64,000 nt of DNA from Streptomyces sp. cf386 (GCF_900103585.1 NZ_FNHV01000009.1:62001-126000), one strand, 5' to 3'; numbered from the stretch's first letter, positions 8,867-17,023 are shown. The notes: generated by a model not told the origin, from the letters alone. Numbers and translations are program-made.

Positions 8867-9268
8867 ATGGATTACCCGCTGCTCGACGTCTTCCTCACCA
8901 TGCTCTGGTTCTTCCTGTGGGTCATGTGGTTCATGCTGCTGGTCCGCGTGGTCGTGGACGTCTTCCGTGACGACGCGCTCAGCGGCTGGGGGAAGGCGGG
9001 CTGGACTCTGATGGTGTGCGCGCTGCCGTTCCTCGGTGTCTTCGTCTACCTGGTCGCCCGTGGGCGCGGCATGGGCGAGCGCGAGCTGCGCCACGCCCGG
9101 GACCGCGAGCGGGCGTTCCGCGCCTATGTCCAGGAGACCGCCGCACCGGCCTCGAAGCCGCCGGGCGCCAAGGCGGACGAGCTGGGCAAGCTGGCCACGC
9201 TGCACGACAAGGGCGCCATCACCGACGGCGAGTACGAGCGGGCCAAGTCCAAGGTGCTGGCCGGCTGA
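8867..9268 (+). CDS. SHOCT domain protein with PLDc_N-like membrane region (copy 1)
   Basis: A 133-residue protein. The ATG at 8867 follows GGAGG (8857-8861). Two N-terminal hydrophobic segments (FLTMLWFFLWVMWFMLLVRVV and AGWTLMVCALPFLGVFVYLVA) resemble the phospholipase D nuclease N-terminal (PLDc_N) membrane region. A charged linker and a C-terminal SHOCT motif (DELGKLATLHDKGAITDGEYERAKSKVLAG region) follow. SHOCT is a short oligomerisation or targeting module without catalysis. A close paralogue lies at 10099-10503 on the same strand, and the scar at 9281-9831 lies between them. Confidence 0.88.
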   Translation: MDYPLLDVFLTMLWFFLWVMWFMLLVRVVVDVFRDDALSGWGKAGWTLMVCALPFLGVFVYLVARGRGMGERELRHARDRERAFRAYVQETAAPASKPPGAKADELGKLATLHDKGAITDGEYERAKSKVLAG

Positions 9269-9280
9269 CCCGGCCCGCCG

Positions 9281-9592
9281 TCAGGGCGCGTCCTCGGCCG
9301 GTGCCGAGGGCGCGCCCCTCGCGTCCGGTGCCCGCGGCAGCAGTTCCGCGGCGACGAGGCCGGCGACGCCGACGACGCCCAGGGTGATCAGCGCGACGGC
9401 GTAGGCGCCGCGGGTGAGTCCGGAGACGAGGATCGTGCCCGCGATCGCCGTACCGAAGGACGAGCCGAGGTTGGACACGCTGCGGGACAGGCCGGAGATC
9501 TCGCCCTGCTGCTCCTCGGGGAAGCTCGACTGGACGACGTTGACCGACGGGGTGAGCATCACGCCCAGGCCGAGCCCGATCAGCAGGAGCCC
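9281..9592 (-). pseudogene. MFS transporter remnant (C-terminal end only)
   Basis: About 104 C-terminal residues of a 14-TM drug-type MFS transporter remain: LLIGLGLGVMLTPSVNVVQ, SGLSRSVSNLGSSFGTAIAG, a final hydrophobic helix and a short acidic tail ending at a stop. The rest of the gene, which should lie to the right on this strand, is replaced by the start of an unrelated GH15 gene. The junction falls at about 9590-9597 and the frames differ, so no fusion protein is made. The frame is open further right but is not MFS-like. This is a deletion scar. Confidence 0.8.
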
Positions 9593-9831
9593 GTCAGGAT
9601 CGCCGTGTCCGACAGGTACAGCTGGCGGACCGTCAGCCCCTCGCTCGCCGGGAGATCCACGGCGAGCCGGCAGTGGCCGCCGCGCTCGCTGTCCAGCAGC
9701 GAGGCGAAGACACTGGGCGCGTCGAAGCGCGGCGTACACCACCAGTCGACCGTTCCGGCGGACGAGATCAGCGCCGCGGTCTGCAGGTCGCCGACCATTC
9801 CGTGCTCGGCGATGGGCGGATAACGGTCCAC
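9593..9831 (-). pseudogene. GH15 glucoamylase/trehalase-like remnant (N-terminal end only)
   Basis: Only the first roughly 80 residues of a GH15-type protein remain. The GTG at 9831 has GGAGG about 8 nt upstream and leads into RYPPIAEHGMVGDLQTAALI, SSAGTVDWWCTPRFDAPSVF and ASLLDSERGGHCRLA, the classical N-terminal start of Streptomyces GH15 proteins. After YLSDTAILT, where such proteins run on for about 500 more residues, the sequence switches to MFS DNA and stops four codons later. It probably still has a working start region but can make only a useless peptide. Confidence 0.8.
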
Positions 9832-10098
9832 GGCGCGCCTCCCTCCACCGGGTACGCCGAAGCGCCCCTGAAACGGGTCACCTGCATCGTTCGGGAGCGC
9901 CCGCGAGAGGGCTTCACCCCCGACAGGTGAGCCCCTCGCCAGCGGGCTTACGGCCGGCCCGGCCGGGAGGTCCGCGCCCCGGACGGCGCCACCCCACCCG
10001 CTCCGGGTGATGCCCTCCGCGCCCGGCAGGCGCAGCGTGGACACATCAGGCTACGAGTACCGTCGTGGCGCCACGGCGGCCGGCATGTGGAGGCAACA

Positions 10099-10503
10099 GT
10101 GGACGACTATCCGCTGCTCAACGCGTTCCTGACCATGCTCTGGTTCTTCCTGTGGGTCCTGTGGTTCGTGATGCTGTTCCGAGTCTTCGGCGACATCTTC
10201 CGGGACCACGAGCTGAGCGGATGGGCCAAGGCGGGCTGGACGGTCTTCGTCTGTGTGCTGCCGTTCCTCGGCATCTTCGTCTACCTCATCGCCCGGGGCC
10301 GCGGCATGGGCGAACGCGACGTACGCCAGATGCAGCGGCAGGAGGAGCAGTTCCGCTCCTACGTCCAGGAAGCGGCGGCCGGGGCGCCGGCGACCGGGCC
10401 GACCCACGTGGACGAGCTGACGAAGCTCGCCGGGCTGCACGACCACGGAGACATCACCGACGCCGAGTACGAGCGGGCCAAGGCGAAGGTGCTCGCGGGG
10501 TGA
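10099..10503 (+). CDS. SHOCT domain protein with PLDc_N-like membrane region (copy 2)
   Basis: A 134-residue protein. I choose the GTG at 10099 because GGAGG (10089-10093) lies 5 nt upstream; the earlier GTG at 10087 overlaps that site. The architecture is the same as copy 1 (8867-9268): two hydrophobic segments (FLTMLWFFLWVLWFVMLFRVF, VFVCVLPFLGIFVYLIA), the invariant ARGRGMGER turn, a charged linker and a C-terminal SHOCT motif (LAGLHDHGDITDAEYERAKAKVLAG region). By eye about two thirds of positions match copy 1. The function is unknown; a membrane-anchored assembly partner is the most one can say. Confidence 0.88.
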   Translation: MDDYPLLNAFLTMLWFFLWVLWFVMLFRVFGDIFRDHELSGWAKAGWTVFVCVLPFLGIFVYLIARGRGMGERDVRQMQRQEEQFRSYVQEAAAGAPATGPTHVDELTKLAGLHDHGDITDAEYERAKAKVLAG

Positions 10504-10529
10504 GTCGTACGACGCCTGCGACCGCCGGC

Positions 10530-10766
10530 TCACTCCGGGAGCCGGCGGAACTCCACGATGTGCAGGCCCAGCGACTGGAACCGAATCAACAGGCCGTACA
10601 GATGCGCCTCGTCGTTGACCTGGCCGTACAGCACGGTCTGATGAGGGACGACGAAGCTGTCCAACTCGGGGAACGCCGTGGTCAGCTCGTTCGACATCTG
10701 CCCGTCGACGCGGATCTCGTAGAGCATGTCCCCATGCTGGGGGGCCGGGGGGATCGGTGGCATCAC
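10530..10766 (-). CDS. Small conserved hypothetical protein
   Basis: A 78-residue open frame. The core LYEIRVDGQMSNELTTAFPELDSF followed by TVLYGQVNDEAHLYGLLIRFQSLGLHIVEFRRLP looks like an alternating beta-alpha fold and reads like real protein. The true start may be the ATG at 10727 (MLYEIRV), because the first 13 residues are Pro-rich and less convincing. It lies 58 bp downstream of the large LuxR-type regulator on the same strand and may be co-transcribed with it. I recall similar small proteins in Streptomyces but know no function. Confidence 0.65.
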   Translation of the reverse strand: MMPPIPPAPQHGDMLYEIRVDGQMSNELTTAFPELDSFVVPHQTVLYGQVNDEAHLYGLLIRFQSLGLHIVEFRRLPE

Positions 10767-10824
10767 CCGGGCGAGGTGACAGGCCCGGGTCCGTGTGGAC
10801 GGGCTCGGAGCAGCCCGGCTCGCG

Positions 10825-13527
10825 TCAGAGCAGCCCTAGTTCGCGGGCCCGGCGGACCGCCTCGCCGCGCCGGGTGGCGGCGAGCTTGCGGTAGATGCTC
10901 TTGAGGTGGGTCTTCACCGTGTTGACCGACAGATGCAGATCGGCGGCGATCTCCTCGGTCGACATGAGCTGGGCCAACCGCTCCAGGACGTCCAGCTCCC
11001 GCGCGCTGAGCGGCTCCGGGGGCGGGCTCGCGAGGTCCTCCCGATGCTCCCGCCGCCGCCCGTCGACAGGCCGCCGCGCGAGGGTGTCGGTCAGCCAGGC
11101 GTGCTCCCGGGCGAGCGCGGGCCGCTGGAGCAGCAGCCGTCCGACCCACGGCCCGGCCTCCAGGAACGGCCGCCGCAGGTGATGCGGGCGGGCGGCGGCC
11201 AGGGCCTTCAGGAGCAGGCTCTGGGCGGCGCCGGAGTCGCCCAGCGCGTCGACGGCCTGCGCGCGGGTGAGCAGGGCCCACACGTCGATGACCGGTCCCC
11301 GGTTGTGGTGGTCGGGGAGTGCGTCGAGGATCCGCAGCGCCCGCTCGCCCTCGCCCGCGGCCACCCGCGCCCGGGCCTCGGCCACCATGCTCTCCGGGCC
11401 GTGCGCCGGCTGTTCCTCGAAGACCTGCACCGCGGCCCGCGGATCGCCGTCGGCCAACTGCGCCGTGGCCGTGGCCATGGCGATGCGGTCGCTCACCCAG
11501 GGGGAGGGCTCGGCGGAGCCCAGGGTCTGCTCCGCCATGTCGTCCAGGGCGAGGAGCGCCGACCGCGAGTCCCCGCGCGCGCAGAGCAGCCGGGAGCGCA
11601 GGATCGCCAGCTCCACGGCCAGGATGGGATCGCGCGAGGCGGCGGAGGTGCCGGCCGCCAGGTCGAGATGGCCGCGCGCATCCCCCAGGTCGTCGCGGTC
11701 GATCGCCACGGCGGCCAGCACCAGCTGGGCCATCCCGGTCCGGTCGGACGCCGACAGCCCCGAGTGCTCCGCCTCCGCGATCGCGTCCCGGGCGTGCGAC
11801 TCGGCCCGGCCGGGACGGCCGTGCAGGAAGTCGATCAGTGCCAGCCGGCTGAGCGCCTCATGCCGGGGGAAGGCCGTCGAGGGGCCCTGGGCGGCCCGGA
11901 CGGCGGCGGACAGCGTGGAGCGGGCGGCGTCGAAGCGGCCCGCCCACAACTGGGCCGAGCCGAGGTCGGTGAGCATGAGGGCCGTCAGCTCCGGACACCG
12001 CTCCAGCCGGTCAGCGGGCAGGGAGCGCTCCGCCTCCACCGCGGCCCGCGCCGCCGTCTCCGCCATGTCCGCCGAGCCCGCCACCCGGGCGGCCAGCACC
12101 CGCAGCACCGCACAGCTCAGCCGCACCGCCGCCGCGTCGCCGCCCGGCAGGTGTTCCTCCGCACGCCGCAGATAGATCACACCCCGGCCCACGTCGTGGC
12201 GGGCCAGTTCCCGTGCCGCGCGCACCAGGTCGGGGGCGGGCCCGGACGCTTCCGGCGCCATCCTGGCGAAGAGGCCGTCCAGCCGCTCGGCGGCCAGCCC
12301 CGTCAGCAGCCGGCCGATCGCCAGATGGTCGATGAACTCGGCGGCGGCCAGCTCCCAGTCGCCCGCGTCCGCCGCGTGCGGCAGGGCCTCGTCGAGCAGG
12401 CCCGCCCGGATCAGCCACTTGGCGGCCGTACGGTGCAGCTCGGGTTCCAGGCCGGGGTGGCGGACGCCCAGGTGCACCCGCAGGATCTCGGCGAAGAGCG
12501 GGTGCAGCCGGTACCACGAGTGCCCGATGGGCTCCACGAACGCGTTCGCCCGCTGCAACTCCTCCAGGATCGGCTCCGCGTCGTCCCGCCCGGTGAGGGC
12601 GTTGGCCAGATCGGGGTGCGTCTCCTCCAGGATGCTGGTGCGCAGCAGCAGGTCCTGGGTCTCGGCGGGGTGGGCGCGCAGCACCTCGCCCAGCAGGAAG
12701 TCGGCCACCGTGCTGTGCCCGGGCTCGAACTCCTTCAGGAAGCTCTCCGGATCACCGGCCCGCTGCGCCGCCAGGGTGCACAGCCGCAGCCCCGCCGCCC
12801 AGCCCCCGGTGCGGTCGGTCAGCACCCGCGCGGCCTCGGCCGAGAGCGGCAGCGCGTGCCGGTCGACCAGGGCCGCCGTCTCCTCGGCGCGGAAGGCCAG
12901 GTCGTCGGCGCGGATGTCGACCAGTTCTCCGGCGGCCCGATAGCGGTGCAGCGGAAGCAGCGGCTCGGTACGGCTGATGATCACCAGGCGCAGTCCCTCG
13001 CCGGCGTGACGCAGCACGAACTGGAGCCCGTCGGCCACCTCGGCACAGCCGGCCACCCGATCGAACTCGTCCAGCACGAGGACCACCCGGGAGTCCCGCC
13101 CGTTCAGCCAGGCCGCGAGCCGGGCCAGCAGCGAGTGGTCCACCTCGCCGGGGTGGGCCGGGCTGCCGATGGACTCGGGAAGGTCGACGCCGTGGTGCCG
13201 GAAGGCATGCAGCACGTAGGCCCAGAAGACACCGGGCGCGCTGTCCTCCGGCTCCACCGTCAGCCAGGCGACGTCCCCCGGCGCGCAGGCCGCGATCCAG
13301 TCGGCGACCAGCAGCGTCTTGCCCGCCCCGGCGGGGCCGTTGACCAGCGTCAGGGGACTGCGCGCACCCTCCGTGAGCTGCTCGACGAGCCGCTCCCGGC
13401 GCACGAACGTCGCGGGGACCGTCGGCACGGTGAGCCGTGCGGCGAGCACCGGATCGCCATTCGGGGCCAACGCCGTCACGCTGGGATCGCCATGGCCCTC
13501 TCCGACGGAGTACGACATCACACCCAT
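10825..13527 (-). CDS. Large LuxR-family (MalT/LAL-like) transcriptional regulator with ATPase domain
   Basis: About 900 residues. The N-terminal AAA/NACHT-like domain has Walker A GPAGAGKT at about 64-71 and Walker B VVLVLDEFDRV. The middle is a long helical TPR/MalT-type region with many Ala/Leu-rich repeats. The last 65 residues are a LuxR helix-turn-helix (LSARELDVLERLAQLMSTEE, IAADLHLSVNTVKTHLKSIY). Such regulators bind ATP and a ligand or partner and activate promoters. The start could be the GTG at 13530, the ATG at 13527 (AAGGT 7 nt upstream) or the ATG at 13518. The target is not evident from the neighbours. Confidence 0.92.
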   Translation of the reverse strand: MGVMSYSVGEGHGDPSVTALAPNGDPVLAARLTVPTVPATFVRRERLVEQLTEGARSPLTLVNGPAGAGKTLLVADWIAACAPGDVAWLTVEPEDSAPGVFWAYVLHAFRHHGVDLPESIGSPAHPGEVDHSLLARLAAWLNGRDSRVVLVLDEFDRVAGCAEVADGLQFVLRHAGEGLRLVIISRTEPLLPLHRYRAAGELVDIRADDLAFRAEETAALVDRHALPLSAEAARVLTDRTGGWAAGLRLCTLAAQRAGDPESFLKEFEPGHSTVADFLLGEVLRAHPAETQDLLLRTSILEETHPDLANALTGRDDAEPILEELQRANAFVEPIGHSWYRLHPLFAEILRVHLGVRHPGLEPELHRTAAKWLIRAGLLDEALPHAADAGDWELAAAEFIDHLAIGRLLTGLAAERLDGLFARMAPEASGPAPDLVRAARELARHDVGRGVIYLRRAEEHLPGGDAAAVRLSCAVLRVLAARVAGSADMAETAARAAVEAERSLPADRLERCPELTALMLTDLGSAQLWAGRFDAARSTLSAAVRAAQGPSTAFPRHEALSRLALIDFLHGRPGRAESHARDAIAEAEHSGLSASDRTGMAQLVLAAVAIDRDDLGDARGHLDLAAGTSAASRDPILAVELAILRSRLLCARGDSRSALLALDDMAEQTLGSAEPSPWVSDRIAMATATAQLADGDPRAAVQVFEEQPAHGPESMVAEARARVAAGEGERALRILDALPDHHNRGPVIDVWALLTRAQAVDALGDSGAAQSLLLKALAAARPHHLRRPFLEAGPWVGRLLLQRPALAREHAWLTDTLARRPVDGRRREHREDLASPPPEPLSARELDVLERLAQLMSTEEIAADLHLSVNTVKTHLKSIYRKLAATRRGEAVRRARELGLL

Positions 13528-13553
13528 CACAGACCTTATGGATGCCCGAGTAT

Positions 13554-13583
13554 GGGGGTCCGGGGCTTAGCCCCCGGGAAAGC
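13554..13583. repeat. Fragment of dispersed GGGGGTCCGGGG..CCCCC repeat
   Basis: GGGGGTCCGGGG followed by GCCCCCGGG matches the right part of the larger repeat at 21536-21610. It lies upstream of the LuxR-type regulator. It can fold as a G/C hairpin. Confidence 0.5.
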
Positions 13584-13646
13584 GCAGCACACCCACGCTC
13601 CGATCCTCGCCTCGGACCAGGGAGCCCGCAAGTGACGCTTCAGCCG

Positions 13647-14099
13647 TCAGACAGGACCCTTGTCCACGCCCAGCATCCGCCGCAGCAGATCCCGCAGCGC
13701 CTGCCGTTCCTCCTCGGACAGCTCCGCGAGGGGCTCCCGGGCGAACCGCAGGGAGTTCCGCAGGCTGCGGGCCACCTGCCGGCCCTCCTCGGTGGCCGCC
13801 GCCAGCTTCACCCGCCGGTCCGCCGGGTCCGGGCGGCGCTCCACCAGGCCCCGGGACTCCAGCCGGTCCACGATGCCGGTCACGTTCGACGGCTCGCACC
13901 GCAGCTGCTGCGCCAGCTTCCGCATCGGCAGCGGCTCCAGCGACAGCAGGCTCAGCAGCCGGGCCTGCGCGCCGGTGAGGGCGTGTTCGGCGGCGGCCTC
14001 GTCGTACTCCTCGTGGTAGCGGGCCACGACCGAGCCGATGAGGTCGACGACCTCAAGGGTCAGCTCATCGGGGCGGTGGGTCTTCTCTGGAGTGGCCAT
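13647..14099 (-). CDS. MarR-family transcriptional regulator
   Basis: 150 residues, the usual MarR length. The winged helix is visible: LTGAQARLLSLLSLEPLPMR, LAQQLRCEPSNVTGIVDRLE (recognition helix) and RGLVERRPDPADRRVKLAAAT (wing). The single Cys (C68) is inside the recognition-helix region, not near the N-terminus, so this is not a typical OhrR. It is divergent from an NADP-dependent oxidoreductase. Two palindromes in the shared 127-bp spacer are candidate operators. A TACCCT box (complement of 14106-14111) lies 6 nt before its ATG, suggesting a leaderless transcript. Confidence 0.92.
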   Translation of the reverse strand: MATPEKTHRPDELTLEVVDLIGSVVARYHEEYDEAAAEHALTGAQARLLSLLSLEPLPMRKLAQQLRCEPSNVTGIVDRLESRGLVERRPDPADRRVKLAAATEEGRQVARSLRNSLRFAREPLAELSEEERQALRDLLRRMLGVDKGPV

Positions 14100-14130
14100 G
14101 CTCTCAGGGTAACCCCGTTACTTGACATCA

Positions 14131-14167
14131 TGAAATATTCAGGAGCATGGTTGTTTCAGGTACTGAA
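14131..14167. promoter_or_regulatory. Candidate MarR operators in divergent promoter region
   Basis: Two inverted repeats built from the same TTCA/TGAA half-site: TGAA-ATA-TTCA at 14131-14141 and TTCAG-GTA-CTGAA at 14155-14167. A TTGACA hexamer at 14122-14127 just upstream points towards the oxidoreductase gene. A perfect 6-bp hairpin (CACGCT-GCGA-AGCGTG, 14175-14190) lies further down in its leader. Binding by the adjacent MarR protein is inference. Confidence 0.6.
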
Positions 14168-14226
14168 GTAAAAACACGCTGCGAAGCGTGAACCCGCGAA
14201 GCATGAACCGGAAAGGCGCACCCCCC

Positions 14227-15225
14227 ATGAGCAACCGCGAATGGCACCTCCTCTCCCGCCCCGTCGGCTGGCCCAAGGACGAGGACTTCGCCCTGGTCGA
14301 GGCCGAGATGCCGACGCCCGGCGAGGGCCAGGTGCTCGTACGGAACAAGTACCTCTCCGTCGACCCGTACATGCGCGGACGCATGTCGGCGGCCAAGTCC
14401 TACGTCGCCCCCTTCGAGCTCGGCAAGGTCATGCAGGGCGGCGCGGTGGGTGAGGTCGTGGCCTCCAATGCCGAGGGCATCGCGGTCGGCGACCACGTCC
14501 TGCACTTCTTCGGCTGGCGCGAGTTCGCCGCGGTGGACGCGAAGACCGCCGTCAAGGTCGACCCGGAGGCGGCGCCGCTCTCCACGTACCTCGGCGTCCT
14601 CGGTATGACCGGCCTCACCGCCTATGCCGGCCTCCTGCGCACCGCCTCCTTCAAGGAGGGCGACTCGGTCTTCGTGTCCGGCGCCGCGGGTGCCGTCGGC
14701 AGCCAGGTGGGCCAGATCGCCAAGCTCAAGGGCGCCTCCCGGGTCATCGGCTCCGCCGGGTCCGACGAGAAGGTCAAGCTCCTGGTGGAGGAGTACGGCT
14801 TCGACGCCGCGTTCAACTACAAGAACGGCTCGGTGAACGAGCAGCTGCGCGAGGCCGCCCCCGACGGCATCGACGTCTACTTCGACAACGTCGGCGGCGA
14901 CCACCTGGAGGCCGCCATCGGGCAGCTCAACCTCCATGGCCGGATCGCCATCTGCGGCATGATCTCGGTCTACAACAACACCGAGCCCGCCCCCGGCCCG
15001 AAGAACCTCGCCCGCCTCATCGCGACCCGCGGCCGCATCGAGGGCCTCCTCGTCGGCGACCACTACGACCTCCAGCCCCAGTTCGTCCAGGAGGTCGGCC
15101 CCTGGGTCGCCTCGGGGCAGCTCAAGTACCGCGAGACGGTCGTGGAGGGCATCGAGAACAACCTGGAGGCGTTCCTCGGGGTTCTGCGCGGCGACAACAC
15201 CGGAAAGATGATCGTCAAGCTCTGA
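14227..15225 (+). CDS. NADP-dependent oxidoreductase, zinc-independent MDR family (CurA/LTB4-dehydrogenase-like)
   Basis: 332 residues from the ATG at 14227; the more upstream in-frame ATG at 14188 falls in the hairpin. The N-terminal GroES-like domain contains VDPYMRGRMS. A Rossmann domain follows, with SGAAGAVGSQVGQIAKLKGA as the dinucleotide loop, and then YFDNVGGDHLEAAIGQLN and GRIAICGMIS. There are no structural zinc cysteines. The family reduces alpha,beta-unsaturated ketones and aldehydes with NADPH in the cytoplasm. It is divergent from the MarR gene and likely controlled by it, suggesting response to a reactive or aromatic compound. Confidence 0.93.
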   Translation: MSNREWHLLSRPVGWPKDEDFALVEAEMPTPGEGQVLVRNKYLSVDPYMRGRMSAAKSYVAPFELGKVMQGGAVGEVVASNAEGIAVGDHVLHFFGWREFAAVDAKTAVKVDPEAAPLSTYLGVLGMTGLTAYAGLLRTASFKEGDSVFVSGAAGAVGSQVGQIAKLKGASRVIGSAGSDEKVKLLVEEYGFDAAFNYKNGSVNEQLREAAPDGIDVYFDNVGGDHLEAAIGQLNLHGRIAICGMISVYNNTEPAPGPKNLARLIATRGRIEGLLVGDHYDLQPQFVQEVGPWVASGQLKYRETVVEGIENNLEAFLGVLRGDNTGKMIVKL

Positions 15226-15344
15226 CGTCCTCGACCGGTCTTCTCCCGGTCTTCTACGGCTTTCCGGTATGCGGTAACTTCTTTCCGAAACCGTCGTCGA
15301 TCGTGGGCGCGAGTCGCGGCGGACCGAGGAGGAGAAGACACCGC

Positions 15345-15764
15345 ATGTCCATCCAGCAGACCGACGTCCTCTACACGGCCGTAGCCACCGCCGACAACGG
15401 CCGCGACGGCCGGGTGGCCACCGACGACGGCAAGCTCGACGTCGTCGTCAACCCGCCCAAGGAGATGGGCGGCAGCGGCGCCGGCACCAACCCGGAGCAG
15501 CTGTTCGCGGCCGGCTACAGCGCCTGCTTCCAGGGCGCCCTGGGCGTGGTCGCCCGCCAGGAGCAGGCCGACATCTCCGGCTCGACGGTGACCGCGAAGG
15601 TCGGCATCGGCAAGAACGACGACGGTTTCGGGATCATCGTGGAGATCTCGGCGACCATCCCGAACGTCGACACCGAGACCGCACGGGACCTGCTTGAGAA
15701 GGCCCACCAGGTCTGCCCGTACTCGAAGGCGACGCGCGGCAACATCAGCGTGACGCTGGTCTGA
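15345..15764 (+). CDS. Organic hydroperoxide resistance protein (Ohr/OsmC family)
   Basis: 139 residues. The ATG at 15345 follows GAGGAGG (15327-15333). It carries the two redox cysteines of Ohr: C61 in AAGYSACFQGAL and C124 in QVCPYSKATRGN. NPPKEMGGSGAGTNPEQLFA is the characteristic Ohr strand. Ohr dimers reduce organic and fatty-acid hydroperoxides using lipoylated protein or dithiol donors. It is a single gene, 120 bp after the oxidoreductase, closed by a strong hairpin at 15786-15818. No typical OhrR is adjacent, though the nearby MarR could be involved. Confidence 0.94.
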   Translation: MSIQQTDVLYTAVATADNGRDGRVATDDGKLDVVVNPPKEMGGSGAGTNPEQLFAAGYSACFQGALGVVARQEQADISGSTVTAKVGIGKNDDGFGIIVEISATIPNVDTETARDLLEKAHQVCPYSKATRGNISVTLV

Positions 15765-15785
15765 CACCGCTCGTTGTGTAGGACG

Positions 15786-15818
15786 GAGGCCGCACCCCTG
15801 GACGTGGGGTGCGGCCTC
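15786..15818. terminator. Bidirectional hairpin terminator between ohr and the convergent hydrolase gene
   Basis: A perfect 13-bp stem GAGGCCGCACCCC/GGGGTGCGGCCTC with a 7-nt loop lies 21 bp after the ohr stop and 44 bp beyond the convergent gene end. Confidence 0.8.
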
Positions 15819-15831
15819 TGTGCTGCACGCT

Positions 15832-15866
15832 CTCTCAGCTCTCAGCTCTCAGCTCTCAGCTCTCAG
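15832..15866. repeat. Five tandem copies of CTCTCAG
   Basis: Five exact heptamers in a row, running into the stop codon of the serine hydrolase gene on the other strand (15863-15865). It looks like a slippage-prone microsatellite-type array. A 7-bp unit would shift frame if it expanded further into the coding end. Confidence 0.9.
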
Positions 15867-17014
15867 CTGGCCAGCGCCGCCCGATGCGCCGCCCTCACCA
15901 GCCGTTCGTTCTCCGGGGCCGCCCCGCCGGGGAAGGAGCAGCGGCGGCGGGTGTAGCCGTAGGCCAGGCCGCTGCGGGGGTCCGCGAAGGCCTGGGAGCC
16001 GCCTGCTCCGCTGTGGCCGAAGGCGCCGGCGCCCAGGAACGGGTACACGTAGTCGGAGACCGCCTGGAAGCCGAGGCCGAAGGACTTGTGCGTGCGGGCC
16101 ACCAGGTCGTAGCCGGTCGAGTGGATCTGGCCGACCTCGGCGATGGTGTCCGGTTTCAGGAGCGGCGGGCGGCCGTCCACTTCACTGATGGTCGCCGCGT
16201 ACATTCCGGCCAGCCCGCGCGCCGCCGCGACCCCGCCCGCCGACGCGGGCCCCTTCGCGCGCACCGCGCGGGAGTTGGGGTAGTCCGCCAGCTCGCCCGG
16301 ATTCGGCACATGGATGTTGAACGCGATCGACGCCAGGGTGTGCGGACCCGTCGGCTCCGAGTCCAGCACGGCCTGCTGCTCCGGTGTCGGGGCCATCGGC
16401 TGCACCGGGCGGAAGCGGGGCTCCAGTTCCTCGGGGAGGCCGAGGTGGAAGTCGAGGCCGTACGGCGCCCGCACCCGCTCCTCGTACACCTCCTGGAGCC
16501 TGCGCCCGGTAGCCCGTCGTACGACCTCGCCGGTGAGCGCGCCGATGGTGAACGCGTGGTAGCCGTAGGCCGTGCCGGGGCGCCAGAACGGCCGCTGGTC
16601 CGCGAGCCGCTCGGCGACGGCCTGGTCGTCGGCCAGCTCGTCCCCGGTGAACCCGGCGTCGACGCCGACCAGCCCCGCACGGTGCGCGAGAAGGTCGCGC
16701 AGCGTCAGGGCGCCCTTGCCCTCGACCCCGAACTCCGGCCAGTAGTACGTCACTTTGCGGTCCAGCTCCAGCGTGCCCTCCTGCACGAGGAGCGCGACCA
16801 CGAGGTGAGCGGCGCCCTTGGTGGAGGAGAACACGCCGTAGAGGGAGTCGGCCTCGCAGCCGTCACCGGTCCACAGGTCGACGACCTTGCGGCCGTGCAC
16901 GTAGGCGCACAACTGCCCCTCGTAGTCGGGGAGTTCCCGCCCCACGAACGCGGCGAACTCCTCGCGCACCGCCTCGAAGCCGTCCGCGACGGTGCCGTGG
17001 ATCCCTTGCGTCAT
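15863..17014 (-). CDS. Serine hydrolase, beta-lactamase/esterase (EstB-like) family
   Basis: 383 residues with no clear signal peptide, so probably cytoplasmic. The SxxK nucleophile motif is S63-S-T-K66 in YGVFSSTKGAAHLV, and YGYHAFTIGAL provides the Tyr of the second motif. FGHSGAGGSQAFADPRSGLAYGY near the end corresponds to the HxG-type third motif (HSGAGG). This pattern is typical of the actinomycete class-C-like esterases. The start codon lies 9 bp after the stop of the M14 carboxypeptidase gene, so the two form one transcript. The substrate is unknown. Confidence 0.92.
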   Translation of the reverse strand: MTQGIHGTVADGFEAVREEFAAFVGRELPDYEGQLCAYVHGRKVVDLWTGDGCEADSLYGVFSSTKGAAHLVVALLVQEGTLELDRKVTYYWPEFGVEGKGALTLRDLLAHRAGLVGVDAGFTGDELADDQAVAERLADQRPFWRPGTAYGYHAFTIGALTGEVVRRATGRRLQEVYEERVRAPYGLDFHLGLPEELEPRFRPVQPMAPTPEQQAVLDSEPTGPHTLASIAFNIHVPNPGELADYPNSRAVRAKGPASAGGVAAARGLAGMYAATISEVDGRPPLLKPDTIAEVGQIHSTGYDLVARTHKSFGLGFQAVSDYVYPFLGAGAFGHSGAGGSQAFADPRSGLAYGYTRRRCSFPGGAAPENERLVRAAHRAALAS

Positions 17015-17023
17015 CCGCTCTCC

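Noticed and set aside
10906..13635. 909-aa plus-strand frame opposite the LuxR-type regulator
   Set aside because: It is antisense to a gene with clear Walker and HTH motifs; the sequence is Gly/Arg/Gln-rich without any domain.
13647..15764. MarR protein as a classical OhrR
   Set aside because: The reactive Cys near residue 15-20 of OhrR is absent; the only Cys (C68) is in the DNA-binding region, and an oxidoreductase gene, not ohr, is directly divergent.
15832..15866. CRISPR-like array
   Set aside because: A 7-bp unit in direct tandem without spacers is a simple repeat, and no cas gene is present.
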